DNA of 64,000 bases. It comes from Gaiellasilicea sp963765705 (GTDB lineage: Bacteria; Actinomycetota; Thermoleophilia; Gaiellales; Gaiellaceae). Numbering within the stretch: the first letter of the stretch is position 1; the number at the start of each line of letters is the position of its first letter. The notes under the pieces are model-generated. The model was not told where the DNA came from. It searched no databases and worked only from the letters and a program-made list of their open reading frames with translations. The stretch covers positions 124,001 to 188,000 of the forward strand of contig CAVXXJ010000008.1 of the NCBI GenBank assembly GCA_963765705.1, given 5' to 3'. The position numbers were made by a program, and so were the translations under genes. This document shows, in pieces, positions 7,727-16,398 of the stretch.

Positions 7727-8917
7727 ATGCCCTTCTACCAGCGTCTCGGAGACGTCCCGCGCAAGCGGCACATCCAGTTCCGCGACAACGGCACCCTGCT
7801 CACCGAAGAGGTGATGGGGCTCGAGGGCTTCACCGGCAACGAGTCGATCCTCTACCACCTCCAGTCACCCTGCCGCGTGATGGAGATCGGCGACTTCGAG
7901 CCGATCGTGCGCGAGGAATGGGTGCCGGACACCCACCAGCACCGGATGATGCACACGAAGGGCGTCGAGCCCGGCGGCGACGAGGTCACCGGCCGCAAGC
8001 TCCTGATGTGGAACGCGGACGTCGAGATCTCGCTCTGCCGCCCGACCGACCAGATGGACTACTTCTTCCGCAACGGCGAGGGCGACGAGGTGATCTTCGT
8101 CCACGAGGGGTCGGGCATGCTGGAGACGATCTTCGGGAGCCTGCCCTACAAGGACGGCGACTACGTCGTCATCCCGCGCGGCACGACCTACCGGTTCGTG
8201 CGCGACGAGGGGGAGCAGCGCTACCTCGTCTTCGAGACGCCCGGCCTGATCGAGATCCCGCGCCGCTACCGCAACCAGTACGGCCAGATCATCGAAGGCG
8301 CGCCGTACTACCACCGCGACATCCACCCGCCCACCGAGCTGAACACGCACCGGGAGAAGGGCGAGTTCCCGGTCAAGGTGCGCGTGCGCGACGGCTACCA
8401 GACCTACGTCGTCGACTACCACCCGTTCGACGTCGTCGGCTGGGACGGCTACCTCTTCCCGTGGACGTTCTCGATCCACGACTTCGAGCCGATCACCGGC
8501 CGGATCCACCAGCCGCCGCCCGCGCATCAGACCTTCGCGGGACGCAACTTCGTCATCTGCTCCTTCTGCCCGCGCAAGCTCGACTTCGACCCGCTCGCGG
8601 TGCCGATCCCGTACCACCATTCGAATCTGCAGAGCGAGGAGATGATCTATTACGTCTCCGGCAACTTCGGCTCGCGGAAGGGCGTCGACGTCGGCTCGAT
8701 CACGCTGCACCCGTCAGGCCTGCCGCATGGCCCTCAGCCCGGGCTGGCGGAGAAGGCGATCGGCCTGCACGAGACCGGCGAGCTGGCGGTCATGTGCGAC
8801 ACGTTCAACCCGCTGAAGCTCTCGAAGCTGGCCGGCGAGCTCGACGACGGCAAGTACGCGCTCTCCTGGTACGAGCCGCACGAGCCCACCGAAGCCGGGC
8901 TCACCTCCCACCTCTAG
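7727..8917 (+). CDS. hmgA: Homogentisate 1,2-dioxygenase
   Basis: A 396-residue non-haem iron dioxygenase that opens the homogentisate ring to maleylacetoacetate. The cupin-type C-terminal half carries the expected ligands: His in PYHHSNLQSEEMIYYVSGNF with the Glu of the same segment, and His in LHPSGLPHGP. The N-terminal half shows the RGTTYRF and FVHEGSG segments of the first cupin. Length is slightly shorter than the Pseudomonas/human type, as in the actinobacterial branch. The pathway partner HppD is upstream; maleylacetoacetate isomerase and a catalytic fumarylacetoacetase are not seen nearby. Confidence 0.93.
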   Translation: MPFYQRLGDVPRKRHIQFRDNGTLLTEEVMGLEGFTGNESILYHLQSPCRVMEIGDFEPIVREEWVPDTHQHRMMHTKGVEPGGDEVTGRKLLMWNADVEISLCRPTDQMDYFFRNGEGDEVIFVHEGSGMLETIFGSLPYKDGDYVVIPRGTTYRFVRDEGEQRYLVFETPGLIEIPRRYRNQYGQIIEGAPYYHRDIHPPTELNTHREKGEFPVKVRVRDGYQTYVVDYHPFDVVGWDGYLFPWTFSIHDFEPITGRIHQPPPAHQTFAGRNFVICSFCPRKLDFDPLAVPIPYHHSNLQSEEMIYYVSGNFGSRKGVDVGSITLHPSGLPHGPQPGLAEKAIGLHETGELAVMCDTFNPLKLSKLAGELDDGKYALSWYEPHEPTEAGLTSHL

Positions 8918-9512
8918 GTGCGCCTCGTCGTCGACTGGGACGGGACGATCACCGTCCGCGATTCGCTCGTGCAGGTGATCCACGAGTTCGGCGATCCGGC
9001 GCTGCTCGCCGAGCTCGAGCCGCGTGTCGGGGTCGATCTGACCCTGCACGAGGAGATCGCGCTCGAGTTCGAGGCGATCACGACGCCGCTCGACGAGGTC
9101 GTTGCCTGGGTGGTGGCGAACGTCGAGGTGCGCCCGGGGCTGCGGGCGCTCGCCCGTTTCGAGCCGCTCATCATCTCTGCGGGCTTCCACGAGCTGATCG
9201 AGCCCGTGCTGGCGCGGGAGCGGGTCGAGCTGGACGTGCTCGCGAACCGTGTCGACGTGCGGCCCGGCGGCTGGATCGTCCAGTTCCGCGACGAGACTGC
9301 ATGCGCGACCTGCGGCGAGCCTTGCAAGCGCGGCAGCCTCGTCGGGCGAGCCCTACGTCTACGCAGGCGACGGGTACTCGGACCGCTGCGCCGCCCTCGC
9401 AGCGGACCGCGTCTTCGCACGCGACTCGCTCGCAACCCATCTCGACGAGCTCGGTGTTCCCTACGAGCCGTTCGGTGACTTGAACGACGTCGCTGCCGCG
9501 CTCGCTGCCTAA
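8918..9512 (+). CDS. HAD-family phosphatase (MtnX-like), frameshifted
   Basis: Starts with GTG directly after the hmgA stop codon. The first part (to about 9338) holds HAD motif I (VVDWDGTI) and motif II (LIISAGF). After the CATCGEPCKRGSL segment the conserved sequence continues one frame over as SGEPYVYAGDGYSDRCAALAAD, which carries the motif III/IV GDGYSD, and ends at 9512. One extra base near 9335-9345 restores a single protein of about 197 residues. All motifs are intact, so this is either a sequencing error or a very young mutation. Substrate unknown; MtnX-type enzymes act in methionine salvage. Confidence 0.75.
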
Positions 9513-10513
9513 CCGCCGAGGGGCGCGGTCGAGCGGCCCAGCCTGAGGCGCGGGCGGAAGACGTAGTTCGGCAGCCGTTGCGAGCCGTTCTCGATCAGCG
9601 TGCGAAGCGCACGCACGGCCGTCTCGGCGATCTCGTCGATCGGCTGCTCGACCGTCGTCAGCGATGGCTCGTTCCACGAGGCGGCGTCGATCCCGTCGAA
9701 GCCGATCACCGAGAGCTCGCCGGGAACGTCGATCCCGTGCGCCTCCGCCTCGCGGATGACGCCGATCGCCATCAGGTCGTTCGAGCAGATGATCCCGGTC
9801 GGCGGACCGCCCGGCAGCGCGACGAGACCGCGGAACGCCTCGCGTCCTCCCTCGACGGTGAAGCTCGCGTGCACGACGAGGCCGTCGGGCTCGACGCCCG
9901 CGGCCCGCAGCGCCGACTCGCGGCCCTCGGCCTTCTCGCGGGTCGGGCTCGAGAGCGCGTCGCCGGCGGCGAAGCCGATCCGCGTGTGGCCGAGCGCGAG
10001 CAGGTGCTCGGTCGCGAGCCGCCCCGCGGCGCGCTCGTCGACGCCCACGGAGGTGACGTCAAGCTGCGGCGAGCCGCCGTTCACGAACACGAGCCGCGCT
10101 CCCTCACGCAGCAGGCGGCGGTAATGGGCGTGGTCGGAGCGCAGGTCGGTGACCTCGCTCGAGATGAAGATCATCCCCTCGACGCGGCGCTCGAGCAGCA
10201 TGTGCACGTAGTCCGCCTCGCGCGTCGCCGACCCCGCCGTGTTGCAGAGGATCGTCGCGAGCCCGGCCGCCGACGCCCGTCGCTCCATCTCCTCCGCGAG
10301 CGCCGGGAAGATCGGGTTGCCGAGCTGCGGCACGAGCAGGCCGATCGCTCCGGTCGCGACCGTCGCGCCGGGAGCGACGTAGAGCAGCTCCCGCATCGCA
10401 CGCTCGACGCGGGCCCGGGTCTCGGCCCGGACAGATGCCGAGCCGCTGGCCACCCGCGAGGCGGTGGCGAGGCTGACACCTGCGTGTTGAGCGACGTCGC
10501 GAAGATTTGCCAT
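9509..10513 (-). CDS. LacI-family transcriptional regulator of the maltodextrin locus
   Basis: A 334-residue regulator with an N-terminal LacI helix-turn-helix (LRDVAQHAGVSLATASRVASG, residues 3-23), hinge region to about 58, and a periplasmic-binding-protein-like effector domain. Family segments include GVDERAAGRLATEHLLALGH, SPTREKAEGRESAL and SVIGFDGIDAASWNEPSLTTVEQP. It is transcribed divergently from malE with a shared 172-bp region, so it most likely represses the mal operon and responds to a maltodextrin. A dyad in that region (10614-10631) is a candidate operator. The stop overlaps that of the HAD gene tail-to-tail. Confidence 0.92.
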   Translation of the reverse strand: MANLRDVAQHAGVSLATASRVASGSASVRAETRARVERAMRELLYVAPGATVATGAIGLLVPQLGNPIFPALAEEMERRASAAGLATILCNTAGSATREADYVHMLLERRVEGMIFISSEVTDLRSDHAHYRRLLREGARLVFVNGGSPQLDVTSVGVDERAAGRLATEHLLALGHTRIGFAAGDALSSPTREKAEGRESALRAAGVEPDGLVVHASFTVEGGREAFRGLVALPGGPPTGIICSNDLMAIGVIREAEAHGIDVPGELSVIGFDGIDAASWNEPSLTTVEQPIDEIAETAVRALRTLIENGSQRLPNYVFRPRLRLGRSTAPLGG

Positions 10514-10576
10514 GTCACATTCGCCTGCGGCGAGAGTTTCAGGACGTTACACGCATTTGTTAGCGATTGAAAGCCC

Positions 10577-10605
10577 TTGACTTTGCTCGTCCAGCATCTT
10601 AGATT
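10577..10605 (+). promoter_or_regulatory. Sigma-70-type promoter of the mal operon
   Basis: -35 TTGACT (10577-10582), 17-bp spacer, -10 TAGATT (10600-10605). It is the best bipartite promoter in the window and lies in the AT-rich stretch between lacI and malE. Transcription would start near 10612, leaving a leader of about 75 nt. Confidence 0.75.
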
Positions 10606-10613
10606 GGCCCGGC

Positions 10614-10631
10614 GTTTCACCACGATGAAAC
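10614..10631 (+). promoter_or_regulatory. Candidate LacI-family operator
   Basis: Dyad GTTTCA-CCACGA-TGAAAC placed right after the -10 box at the expected transcription start, a typical repressor site. The spacing differs from the classic LacI/GalR operator core, so assignment to the adjacent regulator is inference. Confidence 0.5.
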
Positions 10632-10685
10632 AATTTTCGGTTCCGGTGACAGGCACCGGCACCTGACAGGGGAAGGAACATGCAC

Positions 10686-11915
10686 ATGAGCAAGCGCATC
10701 TCGGGCCTCGGCATCGCCGCCATGGTGGCTGCCGGAGCATTGATGCTCGTCGGAAGCGCGGCAAGCGCTCCCGCGGGCAAGATCACGGTCTGGACGGACA
10801 AGGACCGCAAGGTGGCGGTGGAGAAGGTCGTCTCCGAGTGGGCCTCGAGCAAGGGCCTTGCCGTCGATGTCGTCGAGAAGGACTTCGGCAAGATCCGTGA
10901 CGACCTCAAGACGGTGCAGCCGGAGAGCGCTCCCGACGTGATCATCGGAGCTCACGACTGGACCGGCCAGCTCGCGGCCGACGGCCTCGTGCTGCCGCTC
11001 TTCCCGAGCAAGGCAACGCGGGCGCAGTTCCCCGCGTACGCGCTCGGCGCGTTCTCGTACGGCACCGCGGTCAAGCGCCTCTACGGCGCCCCTGTCGTGC
11101 TGGAGAACATCGGCCTGGTCGTCAACACGAAGCTCGCCAAGGTGCCGACGACCTTCGCGCAGTTCCAGGCTTCCGCGCTCGCCTTCAAGAAGAAGGCAAG
11201 CGGCAACCTCGCTGTCGCCGTGCCGCAGGGCGCAGCGGGTGACCCGTACCACATGTACCCGTTCTTCTCGGGGCTGGGCGGCTACGTCTTCGGCGTCAAC
11301 AAGGCGGGTAACCTCGACGCGTCCGACATCGGGATCGCGAACCCGAGGTTCCTGTCGAACGCCGCGCAGATCGACGCGTGGAACAAGTCCGGCTTCATCA
11401 ACTCGAAGATCGACTACGGCGTCGCGAAGGACTCGTTCCTGAAGGGCAAGGCGGCCTTCTGGATCACCGGCCCGTGGGAGTCGGACACGCTGAAGGGCAG
11501 CAAGCTCTCCTTCAAGATCGTCCAGGTGCCGGCGAACAAGTTCAAGTCGGTTCCGTTCCTGGGCGTCCAGGGCTTCATGGTCACGAAGTTCGCGGCGACG
11601 CACGGGCTCGAGAGCGCCGCCAAGGACCTCGTCGGCAGCTACATGATGCGCCCCGCCGGCCAGGTCGCCCTCGCGGCCGCCAACGGCCGCTTCCCGGCCA
11701 ACCTGGTCGCGGGCAAGGCGGTCAAGGACCCGGTGCTCGCGCAGTTCGGCAAGGCCGGAGCCGGCGGCGTCCCGATGCCGAACATCCCGCAGATGTCGAG
11801 CGTCTGGACCGACTTCGGTAGCGCGTGGGTGAAGTCGACGAAGGGGAGCGGCGCCGTCAAGGCCCGGACTGCCTTCAACACGGCCGCCCGCAACATCGCG
11901 AACAAGATCGGCTAG
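10686..11915 (+). CDS. malE: Maltodextrin ABC transporter, substrate-binding protein
   Basis: A 409-residue MalE-type solute-binding protein. The Sec signal peptide ends at about residue 28 (VGSAASA|PAG). Mature protein begins KITVWTDKDRK and shows APDVIIGAHDWTGQLAADGLV, GPWESDTL and SVWTDFGSAW, all typical of maltose-binding proteins. No lipobox cysteine follows the signal, so it is predicted soluble rather than a lipoprotein. Two ATGs are close; the second (10686) is chosen because the Shine-Dalgarno GGAAGGA (10671-10677) is 8 bp away, against 2 bp for the one at 10680. Confidence 0.93.
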   Translation: MSKRISGLGIAAMVAAGALMLVGSAASAPAGKITVWTDKDRKVAVEKVVSEWASSKGLAVDVVEKDFGKIRDDLKTVQPESAPDVIIGAHDWTGQLAADGLVLPLFPSKATRAQFPAYALGAFSYGTAVKRLYGAPVVLENIGLVVNTKLAKVPTTFAQFQASALAFKKKASGNLAVAVPQGAAGDPYHMYPFFSGLGGYVFGVNKAGNLDASDIGIANPRFLSNAAQIDAWNKSGFINSKIDYGVAKDSFLKGKAAFWITGPWESDTLKGSKLSFKIVQVPANKFKSVPFLGVQGFMVTKFAATHGLESAAKDLVGSYMMRPAGQVALAAANGRFPANLVAGKAVKDPVLAQFGKAGAGGVPMPNIPQMSSVWTDFGSAWVKSTKGSGAVKARTAFNTAARNIANKIG

Positions 11916-11926
11916 CGCTGTTCTGA

Positions 11927-12000
11927 TGCGCAAGGTGGGCATCCGCGAAAGCGGATGCCCACCGCGCGAAGACCCCTGAAGGGGGCCGCTTCGCGGCCCC
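11927..12000 (+). repeat. Two-hairpin dispersed element, copy 2 (malE-malF gap)
   Basis: Hairpin 1: 13-bp perfect stem GGTGGGCATCCGC/GCGGATGCCCACC with a GAAA tetraloop, flanked by GCGCAA and GCGC. Hairpin 2: outer stem CGCGAAG/CTTCGCG around an inner CCCC/GGGG with a TGAA loop. It lies between malE and malF, where it could lower downstream expression or stabilise malE mRNA. Confidence 0.85.
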
Positions 12001-12032
12001 AAGGTCGCCATTGACATCGGGAGGCAGTTGCC

Positions 12033-13652
12033 CTGAGTACCTCGGCTGCTCCGCACGAACCCGTCTCGCGCCTGAGCTCGGCGACCGCCGCCGCGTGGTC
12101 GGCGCCTGCCCGGCTGGTGGCGGCGTTCTCCGGCACCGTCGGCCTCGTGCTGAAGATCGTCCTGCTCGCGATCGTCAATGCGCTCGCGGTCTGGGGCGGC
12201 ACCGTGCTCGCGGGCCAGGAGAAGTGGGTCGCGCTCGGGGTGCTCGCGGCCTCGACGCTGGCGCTCGACGCGATCTACCTCTCGCCGCGGCGCGCGATCC
12301 CGCTCAAGTTCCTGATCCCCGGCACGATCTTCCTGATCGCGTTCCAGATCGTCCCGATCGTCTACAACGTCAACGTCGGCTTCACGAACTGGTCGACCGG
12401 ACACATCCTCGTCAAGAGCGAGGCGATCGACGGGATCAAGCGCAACTCGCTCGGCCAGCCGGCAGACGGCACGGCGTACGCGATGGCGCCGGCCCGCGAC
12501 GAGGACGGTGAGCTCGTGCTCCTGCTCGTCGACGAGGCGGACGGGAAGCCGTACGTCGGCACGAAGGAAGAGCTGCGGCCGCTCGAGGCGGGCACATTGC
12601 AGCTCGGCGACTTCGGCACGATCGAGTCGGCGCAGGGTTACGAGATCGTCAGCGGGCGGGACCTGCTCGCACTCGACCAGGAGCTCGCGAGCTTCACCGT
12701 TCCGACCCCGTCGGGGGCGATCCGGGCGGAGGGAACCGAGACCGCGCTCGAGCTCGCTCCCACGCTCCGCTACTCCCGGCTCTCCGACACCTTCACCCGG
12801 ATCGAGGACGGAAAGGTCTTCCGCGACAACGGCAGGGGCTCGTTCGTCGCCGCGTCGGGCGAGGAGCTCGAGCCGGGCTGGCGGACGAACATCGGGCTCG
12901 CCAACTTCAGCGCCGTCCTCCGGGACCCGCTGATCCGCGAGCCGTTCCTCCGCGTGTTCGCGTGGACGTTCGTGTTCGCTCTCTCGATCGTCCTGATCTC
13001 GTTCGCGCTCGGCCTCTTCCTGGCGATCGTGATCGACAAGCCGACGCTGCGCTTCCGTCGCATCTACCAGCTGCTGCTCGTCGTCCCCTACGCGCTCCCG
13101 GGGTTCCTCGCGGTGCTGATCTGGGGCGGTCTCCTGAACGACGACTTCGGTGTCGTCAACAACCTCCTGCACGCCAACATTCCCTGGCTCTTCGACCCGT
13201 GGTGGGCGAGGGTGTCCGTGATCGCGGTCAGCGTCTGGCTGACGGTGCCCTACTTCCTGCTGATCTCGCTCGGCGCGCTGCAGTCGATCCCGGGCGAGCT
13301 GATCGAGGCGGCGAAAGTGGACGGCGGGAGCGGCTGGGCGATCTTCCGGCGCGTGACGCTGCCGCTGCTGCTGATCGTCGTCGCGCCGCTGATGATCGCC
13401 TCGTTCGCCGTCAACTTCAACAGCTTCGTCACCATCTACCTCTTGACCGCGGGCGGGCCTGCCTCGGATGACCAGTCGATCGCAGGCGCGACGGACATTC
13501 TCATCACCTACACGTACAAGATCGCCTTCGAAGCCGGCAAGGGCAACGACTTCGGGCTCGCGAGCGCGATCTCGATCTTCATCTTCATGATCGTCGCGGC
13601 GATCACGGGCGCCGCGTTCTGGAAGTCCGGCTCACTGGAGAACGTGAGATGA
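12033..13652 (+). CDS. malF: Maltodextrin ABC transporter permease MalF
   Basis: Membrane permease with a large periplasmic insertion. Hydrophobic segments near the start are followed by a long soluble loop (about 160 residues, from FTNWSTGH to EPGWRTNIG), like the P2 loop of enterobacterial MalF that contacts MalE. Then the permease core follows, with the EAA motif IPGELIEAAKVDGGSGWAIF for the ATPase. The start is uncertain: GTG at 12117 gives 511 residues, but a strong Shine-Dalgarno (GGGAGG, 12019-12024) stands 8 bp before an in-frame CTG at 12033 that gives 539 residues starting STSAAPHEP. I chose the latter. Confidence 0.88.
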   Translation: MSTSAAPHEPVSRLSSATAAAWSAPARLVAAFSGTVGLVLKIVLLAIVNALAVWGGTVLAGQEKWVALGVLAASTLALDAIYLSPRRAIPLKFLIPGTIFLIAFQIVPIVYNVNVGFTNWSTGHILVKSEAIDGIKRNSLGQPADGTAYAMAPARDEDGELVLLLVDEADGKPYVGTKEELRPLEAGTLQLGDFGTIESAQGYEIVSGRDLLALDQELASFTVPTPSGAIRAEGTETALELAPTLRYSRLSDTFTRIEDGKVFRDNGRGSFVAASGEELEPGWRTNIGLANFSAVLRDPLIREPFLRVFAWTFVFALSIVLISFALGLFLAIVIDKPTLRFRRIYQLLLVVPYALPGFLAVLIWGGLLNDDFGVVNNLLHANIPWLFDPWWARVSVIAVSVWLTVPYFLLISLGALQSIPGELIEAAKVDGGSGWAIFRRVTLPLLLIVVAPLMIASFAVNFNSFVTIYLLTAGGPASDDQSIAGATDILITYTYKIAFEAGKGNDFGLASAISIFIFMIVAAITGAAFWKSGSLENVR

Positions 13653-14590
13653 GCACCGCCGACCAGACGGTCGAGCGGGTCGAGCCGCGCGTCGCGGAGC
13701 GCTCGCGGCTGCCTCGCCCGAGCCTCAAGGGAGACTGGTGGCGTCACCTGGTGGCGCTGATCGCAGTCGGGATCGCGCTCTTCCCGATCGCGTACGTCGC
13801 CTCGGCCGCCTTCAACGCCGACTCGTCGCTCGGGGGAGCGTCGCTGATCCCCCGGGACCTCACGCTCGACAACTTCCGCGAGCTGCTCGCGCCCGACCCG
13901 GCGAAGAGCCAGCTCCAGTCCTCGACCTCGCACTACGCCCGCTGGCTAGGCAACTCGCTCGTGATCGCGCTCGCGGTCGCCCTCCTGAACGTCCTGCTCG
14001 GGGCGCTTGCCGCCTATGCATTCAGCCGCTTCCGCTTCCGCGGCCGGCGCATGGGCCTCCTGTTCCTGCTCCTGATCCAGATGTTCCCGCAGGTGCTCGC
14101 CCTCGTCGCGATCTACCTGATCGTCTTGCGCACCGGGGACGTCTTCCCCTTCATGGGGCTGGACACCAAGACCGGCCTGCTGCTCGTCTACCTGGGCGGC
14201 GTGATGGGGATCAACACCTGGCTGCTGAAGGGGTTCTTCGACACGATCCCGACCGAGCTCGACGAGTCGGCACGGGTCGACGGGGCGACGCCGTCGCAGA
14301 TCTTCTGGGGCGTGGTGCTGCCGCTCGCGCTGCCGATCCTGGCCGTGATCGCGATCCTCTCCTTCGTCGGGATCTTCAACGAGTACGTGCTCGCGAGCAC
14401 GCTGCTGCAGTCGAACGAGAACTTCACGCTGCCGGTCGGCCTGAAGGGCTACATCGACAAGCAGTACTCCGAGCACTGGGGCCCGTTCGCGGCGGGCGTG
14501 CTGCTCGCGGGCATCCCGATCATGGTCATCTTCATGTCGCTGCAGCGGTTCATCGTCAGCGGCCTGACGCAGGGCTCGGTGAAGGGATGA
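13649..14590 (+). CDS. malG: Maltodextrin ABC transporter permease MalG
   Basis: A 313-residue permease with six predicted membrane segments and the EAA loop IPTELDESARVDGATPSQIF. It starts within the malF stop (ATGA overlap), so translation is coupled. A hydrophilic N-terminal tail of about 30 residues precedes the first helix. Together with MalF it forms the channel for maltodextrin import, energised by the MsmX-type ATPase encoded two genes downstream. Confidence 0.93.
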   Translation: MSTADQTVERVEPRVAERSRLPRPSLKGDWWRHLVALIAVGIALFPIAYVASAAFNADSSLGGASLIPRDLTLDNFRELLAPDPAKSQLQSSTSHYARWLGNSLVIALAVALLNVLLGALAAYAFSRFRFRGRRMGLLFLLLIQMFPQVLALVAIYLIVLRTGDVFPFMGLDTKTGLLLVYLGGVMGINTWLLKGFFDTIPTELDESARVDGATPSQIFWGVVLPLALPILAVIAILSFVGIFNEYVLASTLLQSNENFTLPVGLKGYIDKQYSEHWGPFAAGVLLAGIPIMVIFMSLQRFIVSGLTQGSVKG

Positions 14591-16392
14591 CCGTGACGGG
14601 AGTGGACGCGCCGGCGACGCTGCTCGACCGTCCTCACCACGACGGTTCCGACGCGTACCTGCTCGAGCGCCCGGACGAGCTCGGCGGCTCGGCGACGGTT
14701 CGGTTGCGCGTGCCGCGCGGCACGACCGTCGACGACGTCGTCCTCCGCTCCGTCGTCGACGGCGAGCCGCGGAACGTGAAGGCCGTGCGCGACGAGGAGA
14801 CGGAGACAGACGTCTGGTACCGCGCGACGTTCACGATCGACAACCCGTCGACGCGCTACCGCTGGCTGCTCTCCGGCGGGTCGGCCGGCTACGCCTGGGT
14901 GAACGCGCTCGATGTGATCCGACACGACGTCACGGACTCGGACGACTTCGTCCTCACCACAGATCCGGGAGGCCCGGACTGGCACCTCGGCTCGGTCGCC
15001 TACGAGATCTTCCCCGACCGCTTCGCCTCCAGCGGTCTCGCTGCGGAGGCGCCGGACTGGGCCGTGCGACGTGGGTGGGACGAGCTGCCGACGGGCCGCG
15101 GACGCGCCACGCCGCACGAGCTCTACGGCGGCGACCTCGGGGGCATCGAGGCGCGCCTCGGCCACATCGAGGACCTCGGGGCCGATCTCCTCTACCTGAC
15201 GCCGTTCTTCCCCGCCGGCAGCACGCATCGCTACGACGCGAGCTCGTTCGATCACGTCGATCCGCTGCTCGGGGGCGACGAGGCGCTCGCCTCGCTCGTG
15301 CGCGCGGCTCACGCCCGGGGAATGCGCGTGATCGGCGACTTGACCCTGAACCACAGCGGCTCCGGCCACGACTGGTTCACGAGCGAGCAGGACTACTACT
15401 ACTTCGACGAGGCGCTCCCCGGCGGCTACGCGTCCTGGTTCGGCGTCAAGTCGCTCCCGAAGCTGAACTGGGGCTCGGCCGAGCTGCGCGACGAGATGCA
15501 GGCAATCGCCCGCCGCTGGCTCGACGTCGGGCTCGACGGCTGGCGGATCGACGTCGCGAACATGACCGGACGCCACCAAGACTCCGACCTCACCCACGAG
15601 GCGGCCCTTGCCATCCGCGGCGTGCTCGACTCCGAGCACCTGCTCGTCGCGGAGCACGGCCACGACTTCCGGAACGACCTCGCCGGTGGCGGCTGGCACG
15701 GGACGATGAACTACGCCGGCTTCCTGCGACCTGCGTGGGAGTGGCTGCGCGGCGACGAGCTGCCGGACGAGCTCCGGCGCAGCTTCTGGGGCACGCCGGT
15801 CGGGCTGCCGCGCCTCGACGGCCGCGCCGCGACCGCGACGATGCGGGCCTTCCGCGCCGGCGTTCCGTGGCAGTCGGTCCTCCACTCCTGGAATCTGCTC
15901 GACAGCCACGACACGGCGCGCTTCCGGACCGTCTCCGGCTCGCGGGCGCTGCACGAGGTCGGAATCGGCCTCCAGATGACCCTCCCCGGCGTGCCGATGA
16001 TCTTCGCCGGCGACGAGCTCGGGCTCGAAGGCGCCTGGGGCGAGGACGGGCGCCGGACGATGCCCTGGGACAGCCCGGACAGCTGGGACGCAGACCTCTA
16101 CGCGAGCTACGCGCGCATGATCCGGCTGCGCCGGTCGAGCGACGCACTCGCTCGCGGCGCGCTCCGGTACGCCTTCGTCGGCGAGGACGCGATCGCCTAC
16201 CTGCGCGAGCACGGCGACGAGCGGCTCCTCTGTCTCGCGGCGCGCGCCGACCACGATTCGGTCCGGCTGCCGCTCGCGGCGCTCGGCTGCAGCGCGCTCG
16301 AGCCTGTTCTCGGCGGCGAGGCGCTCTGCGCTGCCGGCATCGCGACCCTGCCGGCCGACGGCCCGGCATTCCACGTCTGGAGGCTGGTGTGA
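14587..16392 (+). CDS. Intracellular GH13 enzyme, neopullulanase/cyclomaltodextrinase type
   Basis: A 601-residue GH13 hydrolase without a signal peptide. Residues 1-125 form a beta-sandwich like CBM34; the barrel begins at SVAYEIFPDRFASSG. Conserved regions: GDLTLNHSG (region I), DGWRIDVANM with the nucleophile Asp (II), LLVAEHGHD with the acid Glu (III) and LLDSHDTARF with the transition-state Asp (IV). It would cut imported linear or cyclic maltodextrins in the cytoplasm. It is coupled to malG by an ATGA overlap and ends 6 bp before the ATPase gene. Maltogenic amylase and alpha-glucosidase are alternative activities. Confidence 0.9.
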   Translation: MTVTGVDAPATLLDRPHHDGSDAYLLERPDELGGSATVRLRVPRGTTVDDVVLRSVVDGEPRNVKAVRDEETETDVWYRATFTIDNPSTRYRWLLSGGSAGYAWVNALDVIRHDVTDSDDFVLTTDPGGPDWHLGSVAYEIFPDRFASSGLAAEAPDWAVRRGWDELPTGRGRATPHELYGGDLGGIEARLGHIEDLGADLLYLTPFFPAGSTHRYDASSFDHVDPLLGGDEALASLVRAAHARGMRVIGDLTLNHSGSGHDWFTSEQDYYYFDEALPGGYASWFGVKSLPKLNWGSAELRDEMQAIARRWLDVGLDGWRIDVANMTGRHQDSDLTHEAALAIRGVLDSEHLLVAEHGHDFRNDLAGGGWHGTMNYAGFLRPAWEWLRGDELPDELRRSFWGTPVGLPRLDGRAATATMRAFRAGVPWQSVLHSWNLLDSHDTARFRTVSGSRALHEVGIGLQMTLPGVPMIFAGDELGLEGAWGEDGRRTMPWDSPDSWDADLYASYARMIRLRRSSDALARGALRYAFVGEDAIAYLREHGDERLLCLAARADHDSVRLPLAALGCSALEPVLGGEALCAAGIATLPADGPAFHVWRLV

Positions 16393-16398
16393 GGAACC

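Noticed and set aside
10617..13172. A long minus-strand open frame opposite malE and malF
   Set aside because: Same reason: composition artefact opposite well-supported genes.
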